Part shown: positions 34,214 through 43,010 of the stretch, piece by piece
How the letters are laid out: the number at the start of each line of letters is the position of its first letter
Position numbering within the stretch: the first letter of the stretch is position 1
NCBI RefSeq assembly: GCF_020831405.1
Contig: NZ_JAJHPU010000041.1
Span: 124,001-188,000, forward strand
Origin: Pseudomonas oryzagri
GTDB lineage: Bacteria; Pseudomonadota; Gammaproteobacteria; Pseudomonadales; Pseudomonadaceae
Length of the DNA: 64,000 nucleotides
Direction: 5' to 3'
Translations under genes and position numbers: made by a program
The notes under the pieces: generated by a model
Databases searched by the model: none
The model's input: the letters and a program-made list of their open reading frames with translations, nothing else
Told to the model about the DNA's origin: nothing

Positions 34214-35281
34214 GTGAACCAAGCAGGGCCCATCAGTCGGCACAGCGATGACGAAATAGATCTGCGCGAGCTGTTTTTCGCCCTCTGGGCCGAGCGACTG
34301 AAGATTGTTGCGGTCACTCTCCTGTTCGGCATCGCTGCCGCCGCATACGCCTTCCTCTCCGCGCCGGTCTATGAGGCCCGGTCGAGCCTTCTGCCGCCGC
34401 AGCTGAGCGACATCGCGGGCTACAACCTCGGTCGTTCGGCGGCCAATCTGTCGCATTTCAAGGTCAAGGATGTCTACCAGGTCTTCACCCGCAACCTGAC
34501 GTCCGAGGCGCTGCGCCGCAAATTCTTCCGCGAGGTGTACCTGCCCTCGCTGTCCGAGAGCGAGCGCGCCAAGCCGCAGGACAAGCTGTGGAAACGCTTC
34601 AACGAGAAGATCTTGAGTGCCCGCGCGCCGGACGAGGAAGAGCACCCGGACTTTTTCGAGGTGCGCGTCGAGCACAAGGATCCTGAGCTGGCGGCCGCCT
34701 GGGTCAATCGCTACGTCGCAATGTCTGCCGAGCAGACCAGCAAGGATATGCAGCAGAACGTCCTGCAGGAGATCGATATTCGCGCCCGGGAAATCGAGCG
34801 CCGGATCGGGGTGCTGCGCGAGAGTGCGCTGCAGCGTCGCCAGGACCGCATCGTTCACCTGAAAGAGGCCCTGGTGGTGGCTGACACCGTCGGTTTGAGC
34901 GCTCCGCAGGTCACCACGGGGCGCACCTCTTCGGACGGCGAGCTGACCAATTTCGTCGACGGCAGCCTCATGTACATGCGCGGCGCGAAAGCTATCCGAG
35001 CCGAACTCCAGACCCTGGAGAGCCGCAAGACCGACGATCCCTTCATCGAGGAGCTGCGTGAGTTGCAGAGCCAGCTGGCCTTCCTCAAGGGGATCGACGT
35101 GAGCCCCGACAACGTTTCGTCCTTCACCCTGGACAGCAGCGCCGAGGTTCCGGAAACCCCGATCAAGCCGAAAAAGGCCATGGTGCTGGCGATCGGTCTG
35201 GGGCTGGGTCTGGTGCTCGGTGTGCTGTTCGCGCTGCTGAGCCGGATGTTCCGCAAGGAGCCGTCGCAAGACGGCCGCTGA
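34214..35281 (+). CDS. wzz: O-antigen chain-length regulator Wzz
   Basis: Wzz is an inner-membrane polysaccharide co-polymerase that sets the modal length of the Wzy-made polymer. The 355-aa protein has the expected two membrane helices, at about 30-50 (IVAVTLLFGIAAAAYAFL) and about 328-348, with a large periplasmic coiled domain between them. A Pro-rich stretch PETPIKPKKA precedes the second helix. Translation starts at GTG, with AAGGAG six bases upstream. It opens the accessory cluster but lies upstream of the ops element, so it may be expressed separately from the rest. Confidence 0.93.
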   Translation: MNQAGPISRHSDDEIDLRELFFALWAERLKIVAVTLLFGIAAAAYAFLSAPVYEARSSLLPPQLSDIAGYNLGRSAANLSHFKVKDVYQVFTRNLTSEALRRKFFREVYLPSLSESERAKPQDKLWKRFNEKILSARAPDEEEHPDFFEVRVEHKDPELAAAWVNRYVAMSAEQTSKDMQQNVLQEIDIRAREIERRIGVLRESALQRRQDRIVHLKEALVVADTVGLSAPQVTTGRTSSDGELTNFVDGSLMYMRGAKAIRAELQTLESRKTDDPFIEELRELQSQLAFLKGIDVSPDNVSSFTLDSSAEVPETPIKPKKAMVLAIGLGLGLVLGVLFALLSRMFRKEPSQDGR

Positions 35282-35371
35282 GCTTGTCAAAAATCCCGAC
35301 GACGATTGGGGACTCCGCAGCTTGACGGCTTAGCGGGGCGCGCTCTCGTCGAGACGTTTTCAGGAAGCCGA

Positions 35372-35396
35372 CGGTAAATCCTGGGGCGGTAGCGTG
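35372..35396 (+). promoter_or_regulatory. JUMPstart/ops element
   Basis: The sequence ends in GGCGGTAGCGTG (35385-35396), identical to the ops pause element that recruits the NusG paralogue RfaH. It is preceded by GGTAAATCCTGG, which closely matches the upstream part of the JUMPstart consensus (TGTAAAGCCAGG). It is on the coding strand, in the 191-base gap between wzz and wzx, the classic position ahead of a long polysaccharide operon. RfaH-type antitermination of wzx and genes beyond is inferred. Confidence 0.88.
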
Positions 35397-35472
35397 CCTG
35401 GGGATTGCCCGCATGGCGCAGCCTGCGGTCGGCCGGGCCGGCGAGAAATTGGAATTACGAGCTCTCGAGCAT

Positions 35473-36711
35473 ATGAGTCTTCTGAAAAACAGCTTCTGGA
35501 ACATGCTGGGTATCGCCGTTCCGGTGGCTGTCGCGATTCCCGCCATGGGCTATCTGGCGCGGGTGCTGGGGGTGGAGAACTTCGGCATCTTCACGCTGTG
35601 CTATGCGGTGGTGGGCTATGCCAGTCTCTTCGACCTGGGGCTGTCGCGCGCTGTCGTACGCGCCGTCGCCATCCATGCGCAGTCGGCGGAGAAAGTCGCT
35701 CGGGTCATCGGCACGGCCAGTTGTTTCGTGCTGGCACTGAGCATCGTCGCGGCGGCGCTGCTGTATTTCTCCGCCGACTGGCTGGTGCTCAAGCTGTCCG
35801 TTTCCGCCGCCTCCGCCGAGGGGGCCAGAAGCGCCCTGCAGTGCCTGAGCCTGGCCGTGCCGGCGCTGTTGCTGAGCATGGTGTGGTTTTCCTACCTGGA
35901 GGGGCTCGGCGACTTCTACAAGCTGAACATGCTGAAAAGCATTTCCGGCCTGTGCATGGCGCTGGCGCCGCTGGGCACCGTGTTGCTCCAGCCGACCCTG
36001 GTCAGCGCCATTGCCGGTCTGGTCGCCGGGCGGGTGGTGTCGATGCTGATCGCCTATCTGTGGGGACTGTGGGCCGGCAGCAAGCGCCAGCTGTGGACCG
36101 TCGACCTGCCGACGCTGCGCGAGCTGTTGGGCTTCGGTGGCTGGATCACGGTCAGCAACATCATCAGCCCGATGATGGTCTACTTCGACCGCTTCTTCAT
36201 TTCCAGCGTGGTCGGTGCGAAGAGCGTGGCCTTCTACACGGCCCCGGCGGAGGCGGTGACTCGGCTGCTGATCATCCCGATCGCCGTCGCCAAGGTAATC
36301 TTTCCGCGGCTGAGCGCCCGGCATAAGGATGCCGAGGCGGAGGCGCGCCTGGGTTTCTGGCTGTTGCTCGGCATTTGCCTGCTGCTGGCCCTGGGCATCG
36401 GCCTGTTCGCCGCGGATATCCTGCGCTTGTGGATGGGCGAGGCCTACCTGGGCGAGGCGGTACTGGTTTTGCAGATCCTGCTGGTGGGCTTCGTGTTCAA
36501 TGCGGTAGCGCAGATTCCCTATGCGAAGATCCAGGCCGCAGGGCACGCCAGAGTGACCGCCTTGCTGCACACCGCGGAAGTACTGCCCTATTTCGGCGCC
36601 CTGTATTACCTGGTCCTCAACTATTCCCTCGCCGGTGCGGCGATCGCCTGGACGTTGCGGGTCGCGGTGGATTGCCTGGCGCTGGAACTATTGGCGCGCC
36701 GGTACAAATAG
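35473..36711 (+). CDS. wzx: O-antigen flippase Wzx
   Basis: The 412-aa polytopic protein of the polysaccharide-export (MOP) superfamily moves undecaprenyl-linked O-units to the periplasm. It has about twelve hydrophobic helices, starting SLLKNSFWNMLGIAVPVAVAIPAMGYLARVLG, the usual Wzx N-terminus, with FGIFTLCYAVVGYASLFDLGLSRAVVR following. I chose ATG 35473; an in-frame ATG at 35413 would add 20 polar residues not typical of the family. It is the first gene downstream of the ops element. Confidence 0.92.
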   Translation: MSLLKNSFWNMLGIAVPVAVAIPAMGYLARVLGVENFGIFTLCYAVVGYASLFDLGLSRAVVRAVAIHAQSAEKVARVIGTASCFVLALSIVAAALLYFSADWLVLKLSVSAASAEGARSALQCLSLAVPALLLSMVWFSYLEGLGDFYKLNMLKSISGLCMALAPLGTVLLQPTLVSAIAGLVAGRVVSMLIAYLWGLWAGSKRQLWTVDLPTLRELLGFGGWITVSNIISPMMVYFDRFFISSVVGAKSVAFYTAPAEAVTRLLIIPIAVAKVIFPRLSARHKDAEAEARLGFWLLLGICLLLALGIGLFAADILRLWMGEAYLGEAVLVLQILLVGFVFNAVAQIPYAKIQAAGHARVTALLHTAEVLPYFGALYYLVLNYSLAGAAIAWTLRVAVDCLALELLARRYK

Positions 36712-36765
36712 GTGAGCGTGCACTCGGAGCCCGGGTGGCTGCTGGGCGTGTCCTGGAGGAAATTC

Positions 36766-38100
36766 GTGCAGGCCAGCGATAGTACAGATGCGGTTGTCGA
36801 CGCCACGCGAGACGGTAGCGCGGGAGTGGCCTGGCCGGCTGAGGAGAGCCTGTTCCAGCCCTACAAGGCGGTGTTGGCGCTCCTTCTGGGGCTGCTGTTC
36901 TTCCATGATTTCGTTTTTCTCAGCATGGAGCACCACTTCGGCGGGCACTACGGGCTGAATCTGTGGAAGGAACTGGTTGCCCTGGCCTTCCTGTTCCTGC
37001 TGCTGTGCTGGGTGTTGTTGCGTAGCGCGCTGGGCCCGGTCAATACCCGCATCTTCATCGTCCTGGGAGCGCTCTTGGTGTCCTTGCCGGTGTTCGGCGA
37101 CCTCTCCGAGGGGGCGTTGCGGACTTTCCGGAGCATCTTCACCCCGCTGGTGTTTGCCGTGATCGTCGGCCGGCTGGTGGGCGTCGATACGGAGGCGCGT
37201 TCCCGGTACTTCTTCAAAGTGATGCTGCTGATCGCGCTGGCGGGCGGCATCTATGCCATCTACCAGCTGTATTCCATCAAGCACTGGGAGCAGTTCTGGT
37301 ACTACCACCCCCTGGTGGCGATGGGGCTGGAGATCCACGAGTACGACTCTTTCCGTAACGGCGTGCCGCGGATCAGCGGTTTCTTCACCTCGCCTCTGGA
37401 GTTTGCCTTCTTCGTCACCTTCGTGTTCTTCATGGGCCTGGCGCGGCTCCTCTCGGAGCGCCGCCACACGCCGTGGTTGGTGGTGCGCAAGCGGAGTTTC
37501 CTGCTCTTCGCGCTCTTGGCGTTTCTGGGCTATGTGGTTTCCCAGTCCACGGTCAGAAGCGCGCAGATGTGCCTGGTGAGCGCGTTCGCCTACATGCTCC
37601 TGGTGGTTCGGCTGAGAACTCGGTGGAGCATCGCAATCACCGCCTTCCTGTATGTCTTCGTGCTGTCCGCGGCGACCTTCTTGTATATCGGGCTCGGCTA
37701 TACCAAGGATCTGTCCGCCCTCGGACGCCTGGTGCAGTGGAGCTTCGTGCTCGACAAGGTGGTCGAGAGCCCGCTCGGCCTGGGCTTTTCCTCGGTGGGG
37801 CCGGGGCAGCAATACTGGTTCGACTCGTTGTGGCTGAATCTTGCCGCGAGTTTCGGGCTGTTTGTCCTGCTGTTCGTCGTCGGCTTCGTGGTGTGCTATC
37901 TGCGCGTGGTCGATAGCTACGTGTCCCACCGGGAAGCAGCCGGGAACTGGAACCAGACGTTGAGCCTGACCGCACTGGTCATCATGCCGGTGTTTTTCTA
38001 TGGCGCGCTGTTTCAGTCCTTCTACAACTCACCCGGGTTCTATCTGCTGCTGATGATTGTTTCCGTTGCGCTGTATGGAGCGAAAAATGCTCGGGCTTAG
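36766..38100 (+). CDS. wzy: O-antigen polymerase Wzy (putative)
   Basis: The 444-aa protein has about eleven hydrophobic helices and a large periplasmic loop in the middle, with the segment GVPRISGFFTSPLEFAFF that resembles the Wzy family. Wzy enzymes join O-units in the periplasm and share little sequence, so the assignment rests on topology, this segment and position next to wzx. The start is GTG 36766, since TGGAGGA lies five bases upstream; earlier GTG codons at 36712 and 36718 lack such a site. The downstream glycosyltransferase overlaps its 3' end by 14 bases. Confidence 0.82.
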   Translation: MQASDSTDAVVDATRDGSAGVAWPAEESLFQPYKAVLALLLGLLFFHDFVFLSMEHHFGGHYGLNLWKELVALAFLFLLLCWVLLRSALGPVNTRIFIVLGALLVSLPVFGDLSEGALRTFRSIFTPLVFAVIVGRLVGVDTEARSRYFFKVMLLIALAGGIYAIYQLYSIKHWEQFWYYHPLVAMGLEIHEYDSFRNGVPRISGFFTSPLEFAFFVTFVFFMGLARLLSERRHTPWLVVRKRSFLLFALLAFLGYVVSQSTVRSAQMCLVSAFAYMLLVVRLRTRWSIAITAFLYVFVLSAATFLYIGLGYTKDLSALGRLVQWSFVLDKVVESPLGLGFSSVGPGQQYWFDSLWLNLAASFGLFVLLFVVGFVVCYLRVVDSYVSHREAAGNWNQTLSLTALVIMPVFFYGALFQSFYNSPGFYLLLMIVSVALYGAKNARA

Positions 38101-38920
38101 TATCGTGGTCGTGTTGTACCGCAAGCAGCATGGCGAATCCTCTTCGCTGCGCTCGCTGATCGCGGCGCTGGGCGAAATGCGCGATGCCGGTTTTGCTCCG
38201 ACGATCTATGTCTGGAACAACTCTCCGGGATTCACCGCGCCGCTCGAGCATGAGGCAGTGGTCTGGCTGGAAGGCGAGAACGTCAAGCTGCCGGTCATCT
38301 ACAACCAGGTGGCCAGGTCGACCTTCGAGGCCGGCGGCGAGCTGCTGATGATCTCGGACGACGATACCGACTACCGGCAGTACGACTTCAGGAAAAATCT
38401 CGGCATCGTCAAGGAATTCCTGGGCGATGCGCAGAGACGCCAGAGTGTCGGCTGCTTCATTCCCAAGATTCTCTCCGGCGGTCGCCTGGTCAGTCCGGGT
38501 GGGCGCCAACTGTTCAGAGGTTATCTGCTCGATCAGGTCGCCAGCGGCCCGATAAGCGCGCATAACCTGCTGGCGATCAACAGCGCCACGCTGATCACCC
38601 GCGACTGCTACGAGCGCATGCAGCCGCTCTACGACGAGCGCTTGAACTTCTACGGTACCGATACCGAATTTTTCGTGAGGTACGAGGAGTTCTATTCGCG
38701 GATCTACGTGTTCGACTCGCAGATCGACCACAGCTTGTCGGCGGATTCGAAGGAGTCGCCTGACCGGATGCTTTTCAGGTGGCGCGATAACATCCGTGCC
38801 ATGAACGTGATTTTCGAAAGGACCTCGTTCCCTTTCAAACTGGCGATGCGTGCCTATTACCTGCTGATGAAGGTCAAGCTCGCCGTTCGGTTCCGCGACA
38901 AAAGATTCCTGCAAATATGA
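38087..38920 (+). CDS. Glycosyltransferase family 2 (O-unit assembly)
   Basis: The 277-aa protein begins LGLSIVVVLYRK, a GT2-type strand, and has the acidic metal/nucleotide-sugar motif LLMISDDDTDYRQYD (about 85-99). A late YGTDTEFFVRYEEF segment holds the likely catalytic acidic residues. It acts on lipid-linked O-unit at the cytoplasmic face. The ATG at 38087 is preceded by GGAGCG. It overlaps wzy by 14 bases and the next acyltransferase gene by four (ATGA). Confidence 0.85.
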   Translation: MLGLSIVVVLYRKQHGESSSLRSLIAALGEMRDAGFAPTIYVWNNSPGFTAPLEHEAVVWLEGENVKLPVIYNQVARSTFEAGGELLMISDDDTDYRQYDFRKNLGIVKEFLGDAQRRQSVGCFIPKILSGGRLVSPGGRQLFRGYLLDQVASGPISAHNLLAINSATLITRDCYERMQPLYDERLNFYGTDTEFFVRYEEFYSRIYVFDSQIDHSLSADSKESPDRMLFRWRDNIRAMNVIFERTSFPFKLAMRAYYLLMKVKLAVRFRDKRFLQI

Positions 38921-39609
38921 TAATAAACAAGTTGTTGTGTCGTGCCGCTTCGCGCCTGAAAGGTGAAGAGTTCAAGCTGGATGACCGGGTGACCGATGGT
39001 TATCTTCTGCAATTCGCCTTCGCCAAGGCGATGATGTGCCTGCGTGGCCTGCTGCGTCTGCGGCAGCTGGTCATGGTCGGCAGGGGCACCCAGCTGCTGG
39101 CCACCTCGCAGATGCGCTTCGGGCGCTCGGTCAGCATCGACGATCACTGCGTGGTCAACGCGTTGTCGCGCGAAGGCGTGGTGTTCGGCGATCACGTATC
39201 GATCCAGAAAAGAACCATCATCGAGTGCACCGGCAGTCTCCGTTATCTGGGCAAGGGACTGGTGCTGGGCAACAACGTCGGGGTCGGCTCCAATTCCTTC
39301 CTGGGCTGTGCCGGGGGGATCGAGATCGGTGACGACACCATCATCGGCAACTACGTGTCCTTCCATGCGGAAAACCACAACTACGCCGATCCCGAGCTGC
39401 CGATCAGGGCGCAGGGTGTTTCCCATGTCGGCATCAAGGTCGGCAAGGGCTGCTGGATCGGCGCGAAGGTGACCATCCTGGATGGCGCCGTCATCGAGGA
39501 CGGTTGCATCGTCGCCGCCGGGGCACTGGTGACCCAGGGGCACTATCAGGCCAATTCGATCTACGGCGGCGTTCCAGCCAAGCGCCTCAAGGGCAGGTTC
39601 GACGTATGA
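38917..39609 (+). CDS. Hexapeptide-repeat acyltransferase
   Basis: The 230-aa protein has left-handed beta-helix hexapeptide repeats (for example VGVGSNSFLGCAGGIEIGDD, IGAKVTILDGAVIEDGCIV) and ends with the typical AIYGGVPAKRL-like cap, here SIYGGVPAKRLKG. The active-site histidine is likely in SFHAENHNYAD. It probably O-acetylates a sugar of the O-unit in the cytosol with acetyl-CoA. It is enclosed in an overlapping gene run: ATGA overlaps with the gene before and the gene after. Confidence 0.9.
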   Translation: MIINKLLCRAASRLKGEEFKLDDRVTDGYLLQFAFAKAMMCLRGLLRLRQLVMVGRGTQLLATSQMRFGRSVSIDDHCVVNALSREGVVFGDHVSIQKRTIIECTGSLRYLGKGLVLGNNVGVGSNSFLGCAGGIEIGDDTIIGNYVSFHAENHNYADPELPIRAQGVSHVGIKVGKGCWIGAKVTILDGAVIEDGCIVAAGALVTQGHYQANSIYGGVPAKRLKGRFDV

Positions 39610-40679
39610 GCAAGCTGGTCTTCGTCCACCTGTTCAACGATCGCAGCGGCAGCCCCAAGGTTCTTTCCCAGGTCGTGCGGGCCATGAGCCAGCGCGGGAC
39701 GGCCATCGAAGTGCTGACCAGCAGCCATGCCGATGGTTTCCTCAGCGACCTGCCGGGTATCCGCCGGGAGATCTTTTACCGCCGCTCGGAAAACAAGCTG
39801 GTCACCCTGTTCTACTACCTGCTGTCGCAGGCCTTTCTGTTCCTGTTCTGCCTGCGCTACTGGCGGCAGGACGTGGTGTTCTACGTAAATACCATGATGC
39901 CCTTCGGCGCCGCCCTGGCGGCGCGCCTGATGGGCAAGTCGGTGGTTTATCACGTCCACGAGACCTCGCTGCGCCCGGCCCTGCTCAAGCGCTTCCTGCG
40001 CCAGGTCATCAGCCTGACGGCGCGGAAAATCGTCTTCGTGTCGGACTATCTGCGCCAGGCCGAAGGCTTCGCCGGCAAGTGCCAGTACGTGGTGCACAAC
40101 GCCCTCGACGGCGTGGTGACGCAGCGGCCCGAGCGGGCTGCAACCGGGACGTTCAACGTGCTGATGGTGTGCTCCCTGAAGGCCTACAAGGGCGTTCCGG
40201 AGTTTTTCGACATCGCGGGCAAGCTGCTCGACCGCCCCGAGATACGCTTCACCCTGGTGCTGAACGCCGACCCCGCGGAAATGGAGTCCTTGCTCGCCGG
40301 TGTCGCCATCCCGACCAACGTCGCCCTGTTTCCGCGCCAGGTCGATGTGGCACGTTTCTACGAGCAGGCCGACCTGCTGCTCAATCTGTCGCGTCCCGAC
40401 GAGTGGGTGGAGACCTTCGGTCTGACCATCCTGGAGGGCATGGCCCAGGGCCTGCCGGTCGTGGTTCCCCCCGTCGGCGGTCCCGCCGAGATCGTCAGCG
40501 ACGGTCGGGAAGGCTTTCTGATTTCCTGCTACGAGACCGGGAGAATTGCCGAGGTGATCGGCCAGCTCGCCGACGATCGCGAGCAACATTTGCGCCTGGC
40601 ACGCAACGCGCGAGCGCGGGCCAAGGATTTTTGTCTGGCGAACTTTGAGGAAAAGATCGCCAGCGTCATCGAGTCATAA
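39606..40679 (+). CDS. Glycosyltransferase family 4 (O-unit assembly)
   Basis: The 357-aa GT4 protein begins SKLVFVHLFNDRSGSPKVLS with the Gly/Ser-rich acceptor loop. It has VYHVHETSLRPALL in the first half, a donor region LMVCSLKAYKGVPEFF and the E-x7-E segment VETFGLTILEGMAQGLPVV. It starts in an ATGA overlap with the acyltransferase stop; the frame open from 39504 is overlap only. It probably adds one sugar of the repeat. A nine-base gap separates it from the DUF1972-type gene. Confidence 0.88.
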   Translation: MSKLVFVHLFNDRSGSPKVLSQVVRAMSQRGTAIEVLTSSHADGFLSDLPGIRREIFYRRSENKLVTLFYYLLSQAFLFLFCLRYWRQDVVFYVNTMMPFGAALAARLMGKSVVYHVHETSLRPALLKRFLRQVISLTARKIVFVSDYLRQAEGFAGKCQYVVHNALDGVVTQRPERAATGTFNVLMVCSLKAYKGVPEFFDIAGKLLDRPEIRFTLVLNADPAEMESLLAGVAIPTNVALFPRQVDVARFYEQADLLLNLSRPDEWVETFGLTILEGMAQGLPVVVPPVGGPAEIVSDGREGFLISCYETGRIAEVIGQLADDREQHLRLARNARARAKDFCLANFEEKIASVIES

Positions 40680-40688
40680 GGTTTTTGC

Positions 40689-41801
40689 ATGACGTACAAG
40701 CATCTTCTCATTCTCGGCATCCGCGGTGTTCCTGCGCAGCACGGTGGTTTCGAGACCTTCGCCGAAAAGCTTTCCCTGTTCCTGGTGGGGCAGGGATGGC
40801 GGGTCACCGTGTACTGTCAGGAGGATGGCAGCGGGGAGGCTTGGGAGAGTACCTGGTGCGGCGTGCGGCGCATCCATATCCCGGTGAGCCGGGGTGGTGC
40901 CGCGGGGACGGTCATCTTCGACTGGAAGGCCACCCGCCACGCGCTTTCCGAACAGGGACTGTTCCTCACGCTCGGTTACAACACCGCGATCTTCAACCTG
41001 ATGCAGCGGCTCAAGGGCCAGACCAACGTCATCAACATGGATGGCATCGAGTGGCGCCGCGAAAAGTGGGGGACGATCGCCAAGACCTGGTTCTGGCTGA
41101 ACGAGCGTGCCGGCTGCTGGATCGGCAATCACCTGGTCGCCGACCATCCGAAGATCAAGGAGCACCTGGCGACCCGCGTCAGCGCCGACAAGATCACCAT
41201 GATTCCCTACGGGGGCGACGAGGTGAACGGCGCCGATGCCAGCCTGCTGGCGCCCTACGGCGTGGAGCCTGGACGCTTCTCGGTGGTCATCGCCCGTCCC
41301 GAGCCGGAGAACTCCTTCCTGGAAATGGTGCGGGCCTTCAGCCGCCGCCCGCGCAATCACCGCTTGGTCGTGCTGGGCAACTTCAAGCCGGACGACAATC
41401 CCTACCACCGGCAGGTGATGGATGCGGCCGGCGCCGAGGTGATCTTCCCGGGCGCGATCTACGAGGCGCCGGTCGTGCAGGCCTTGCGCCGGTACAGCCG
41501 CTTCTACTTGCACGGCCATCGCGTCGGTGGTACCAACCCGTCGCTGGTGGAGGCATTGGGAGCGGGCTGCGCCGTGATCGCCCACGACAACCACTTCAAC
41601 CGCTGGGTGGCCGGCCCCGATGCTGCCTACTTCCAGGATGAGTCGGCCTGCGCCGCGCTGTTCGACCGTCTGCTGACGGACGATGCCGCCGTGGCTCGCA
41701 TGAAGGCCGGCAGCGGTGTGCGCTTCCATGAGCGCTTCACCTGGCCGCAGGTGCTGGGTGAGTACGAAGAGTTGCTGGTCCGCTGGTATCCCACCAAGTA
41801 A
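40689..41801 (+). CDS. DUF1972-type glycosyltransferase, probable rhamnosyltransferase
   Basis: The 370-aa protein begins [26 protein letters not shown], the hallmark of the DUF1972 N-domain that includes rhamnosyltransferases such as pneumococcal Cps2T/WchF. The C-terminal GT4 half has [19 protein letters not shown] and [20 protein letters not shown]. dTDP-rhamnose genes follow at once, which supports L-rhamnose as donor sugar. AAGG precedes the ATG. rmlB starts 13 bases after its stop. Confidence 0.85.
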   Translation: MTYKHLLILGIRGVPAQHGGFETFAEKLSLFLVGQGWRVTVYCQEDGSGEAWESTWCGVRRIHIPVSRGGAAGTVIFDWKATRHALSEQGLFLTLGYNTAIFNLMQRLKGQTNVINMDGIEWRREKWGTIAKTWFWLNERAGCWIGNHLVADHPKIKEHLATRVSADKITMIPYGGDEVNGADASLLAPYGVEPGRFSVVIARPEPENSFLEMVRAFSRRPRNHRLVVLGNFKPDDNPYHRQVMDAAGAEVIFPGAIYEAPVVQALRRYSRFYLHGHRVGGTNPSLVEALGAGCAVIAHDNHFNRWVAGPDAAYFQDESACAALFDRLLTDDAAVARMKAGSGVRFHERFTWPQVLGEYEELLVRWYPTK

Positions 41802-41814
41802 TCAAGAGTTTCCC

Positions 41815-42885
41815 ATGACTTCACGTATTCTCGTCACTGGCGGTGCCGGCTTCATTGGTTCGGCCGTCGTCCGCCACCTGATCCGCAACACCGCCTGCGA
41901 GGTCGCCAACCTCGACAAGCTGACCTACGCCGGCAATCTGGAGTCGCTGGTCGAGGTGGCCGGGTCGCCGCGCTATCGTTTCTACCAGGTCGACATCTGC
42001 GACGCGGCCGCCCTGGATCGCGTCTTCGCGGAGTTCCGCCCGGATGCGGTGATGCATCTGGCTGCCGAGTCCCACGTGGATCGCTCCATCGACGGGCCGG
42101 CCGATTTCATCCAGACCAACATCGTCGGTACCTATACCCTGCTGGAGGCGGCCCGACGCTACTGGAACGGCCTGGCGCCGGAAGCCAGGGAAGCCTTCCG
42201 CTTCCACCACATCTCCACCGACGAGGTGTACGGCGACCTGGAAGGCACCGACGACCTGTTCACCGAGACCACGCCCTACGCGCCCAGCTCGCCCTACTCG
42301 GCGTCCAAAGCCAGCTCCGATCATCTGGTACGGGCCTGGCAGCGTACCTACGGCCTGCCGGTGCTGGTCACCAACTGCTCGAACAACTACGGGCCCTACC
42401 ACTTCCCCGAGAAGCTGATCCCGCACATGATCCTCAACGCCCTGGCCGGCAAGCCGCTGCCGGTGTATGGCGACGGCTCGCAGATCCGCGACTGGCTATT
42501 CGTGGAGGACCATGCCCGCGCACTGGTGGAAGTGGTCTCGCGTGGCCAGGTAGGCGAGACCTACAACATCGGCGGGCACAACGAGAAGCGCAACCTCGAG
42601 GTGGTGCAAACGCTCTGCGCGCTGCTCGAGGAACTGGCGCCGAACAAGCCGGAAGGAGTTGCCCACTATCGGGACCTGATCACCTTCGTCAAGGATCGCC
42701 CGGGGCACGATCTGCGCTATGCCATCGATGCCGCCAAGATCCAGCGCGAACTGGGCTGGGTACCGGAGGAAACCTTCGAAAGCGGCATCCGCAAGACCGT
42801 GCAGTGGTATCTGGACAACCGCAACTGGTGGGAGCGCGTACTCAGCGGGGATTACCGGCTGGGGCGGCTTGGTTACCATCGTTAA
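41815..42885 (+). CDS. rmlB: dTDP-glucose 4,6-dehydratase
   Basis: RmlB converts dTDP-glucose to dTDP-4-keto-6-deoxyglucose, the second step of dTDP-L-rhamnose synthesis, with bound NAD. The 356-aa SDR protein has [19 protein letters not shown] at the N-terminus, the dehydratase [11 protein letters not shown] segment and the catalytic [10 protein letters not shown] (Tyr-x3-Lys). The start is the first ATG with AAGAG upstream; longer frames reach into the preceding gene. The other rml genes are separated from it by a terminator and an acyltransferase gene. Confidence 0.97.
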   Translation: MTSRILVTGGAGFIGSAVVRHLIRNTACEVANLDKLTYAGNLESLVEVAGSPRYRFYQVDICDAAALDRVFAEFRPDAVMHLAAESHVDRSIDGPADFIQTNIVGTYTLLEAARRYWNGLAPEAREAFRFHHISTDEVYGDLEGTDDLFTETTPYAPSSPYSASKASSDHLVRAWQRTYGLPVLVTNCSNNYGPYHFPEKLIPHMILNALAGKPLPVYGDGSQIRDWLFVEDHARALVEVVSRGQVGETYNIGGHNEKRNLEVVQTLCALLEELAPNKPEGVAHYRDLITFVKDRPGHDLRYAIDAAKIQRELGWVPEETFESGIRKTVQWYLDNRNWWERVLSGDYRLGRLGYHR

Positions 42886-42905
42886 GCAACCTCAGTCTTG
42901 CCCAG

Positions 42906-42946
42906 CCCCGCTGGCATGCGTCGTAGAGTGCCAGCGGGGTTTGTTA
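42906..42946 (+). terminator. Intrinsic terminator after rmlB
   Basis: CCCCGCTGGCA and TGCCAGCGGGG form a perfect 11-bp stem with a 12-base loop, followed by TTTGTTATTT. It stands 20 bases after the rmlB stop and ahead of the AT-rich acyltransferase gene. It would cut the O-antigen operon in two unless an antitermination complex passes through it. Confidence 0.82.
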
Positions 42947-43010
42947 TTTAGGATTTCTGACTTTTAAGTGTTTTTAGGCGTTTCAGGGCTTTATCGTATT
43001 TAGGGGTTGT

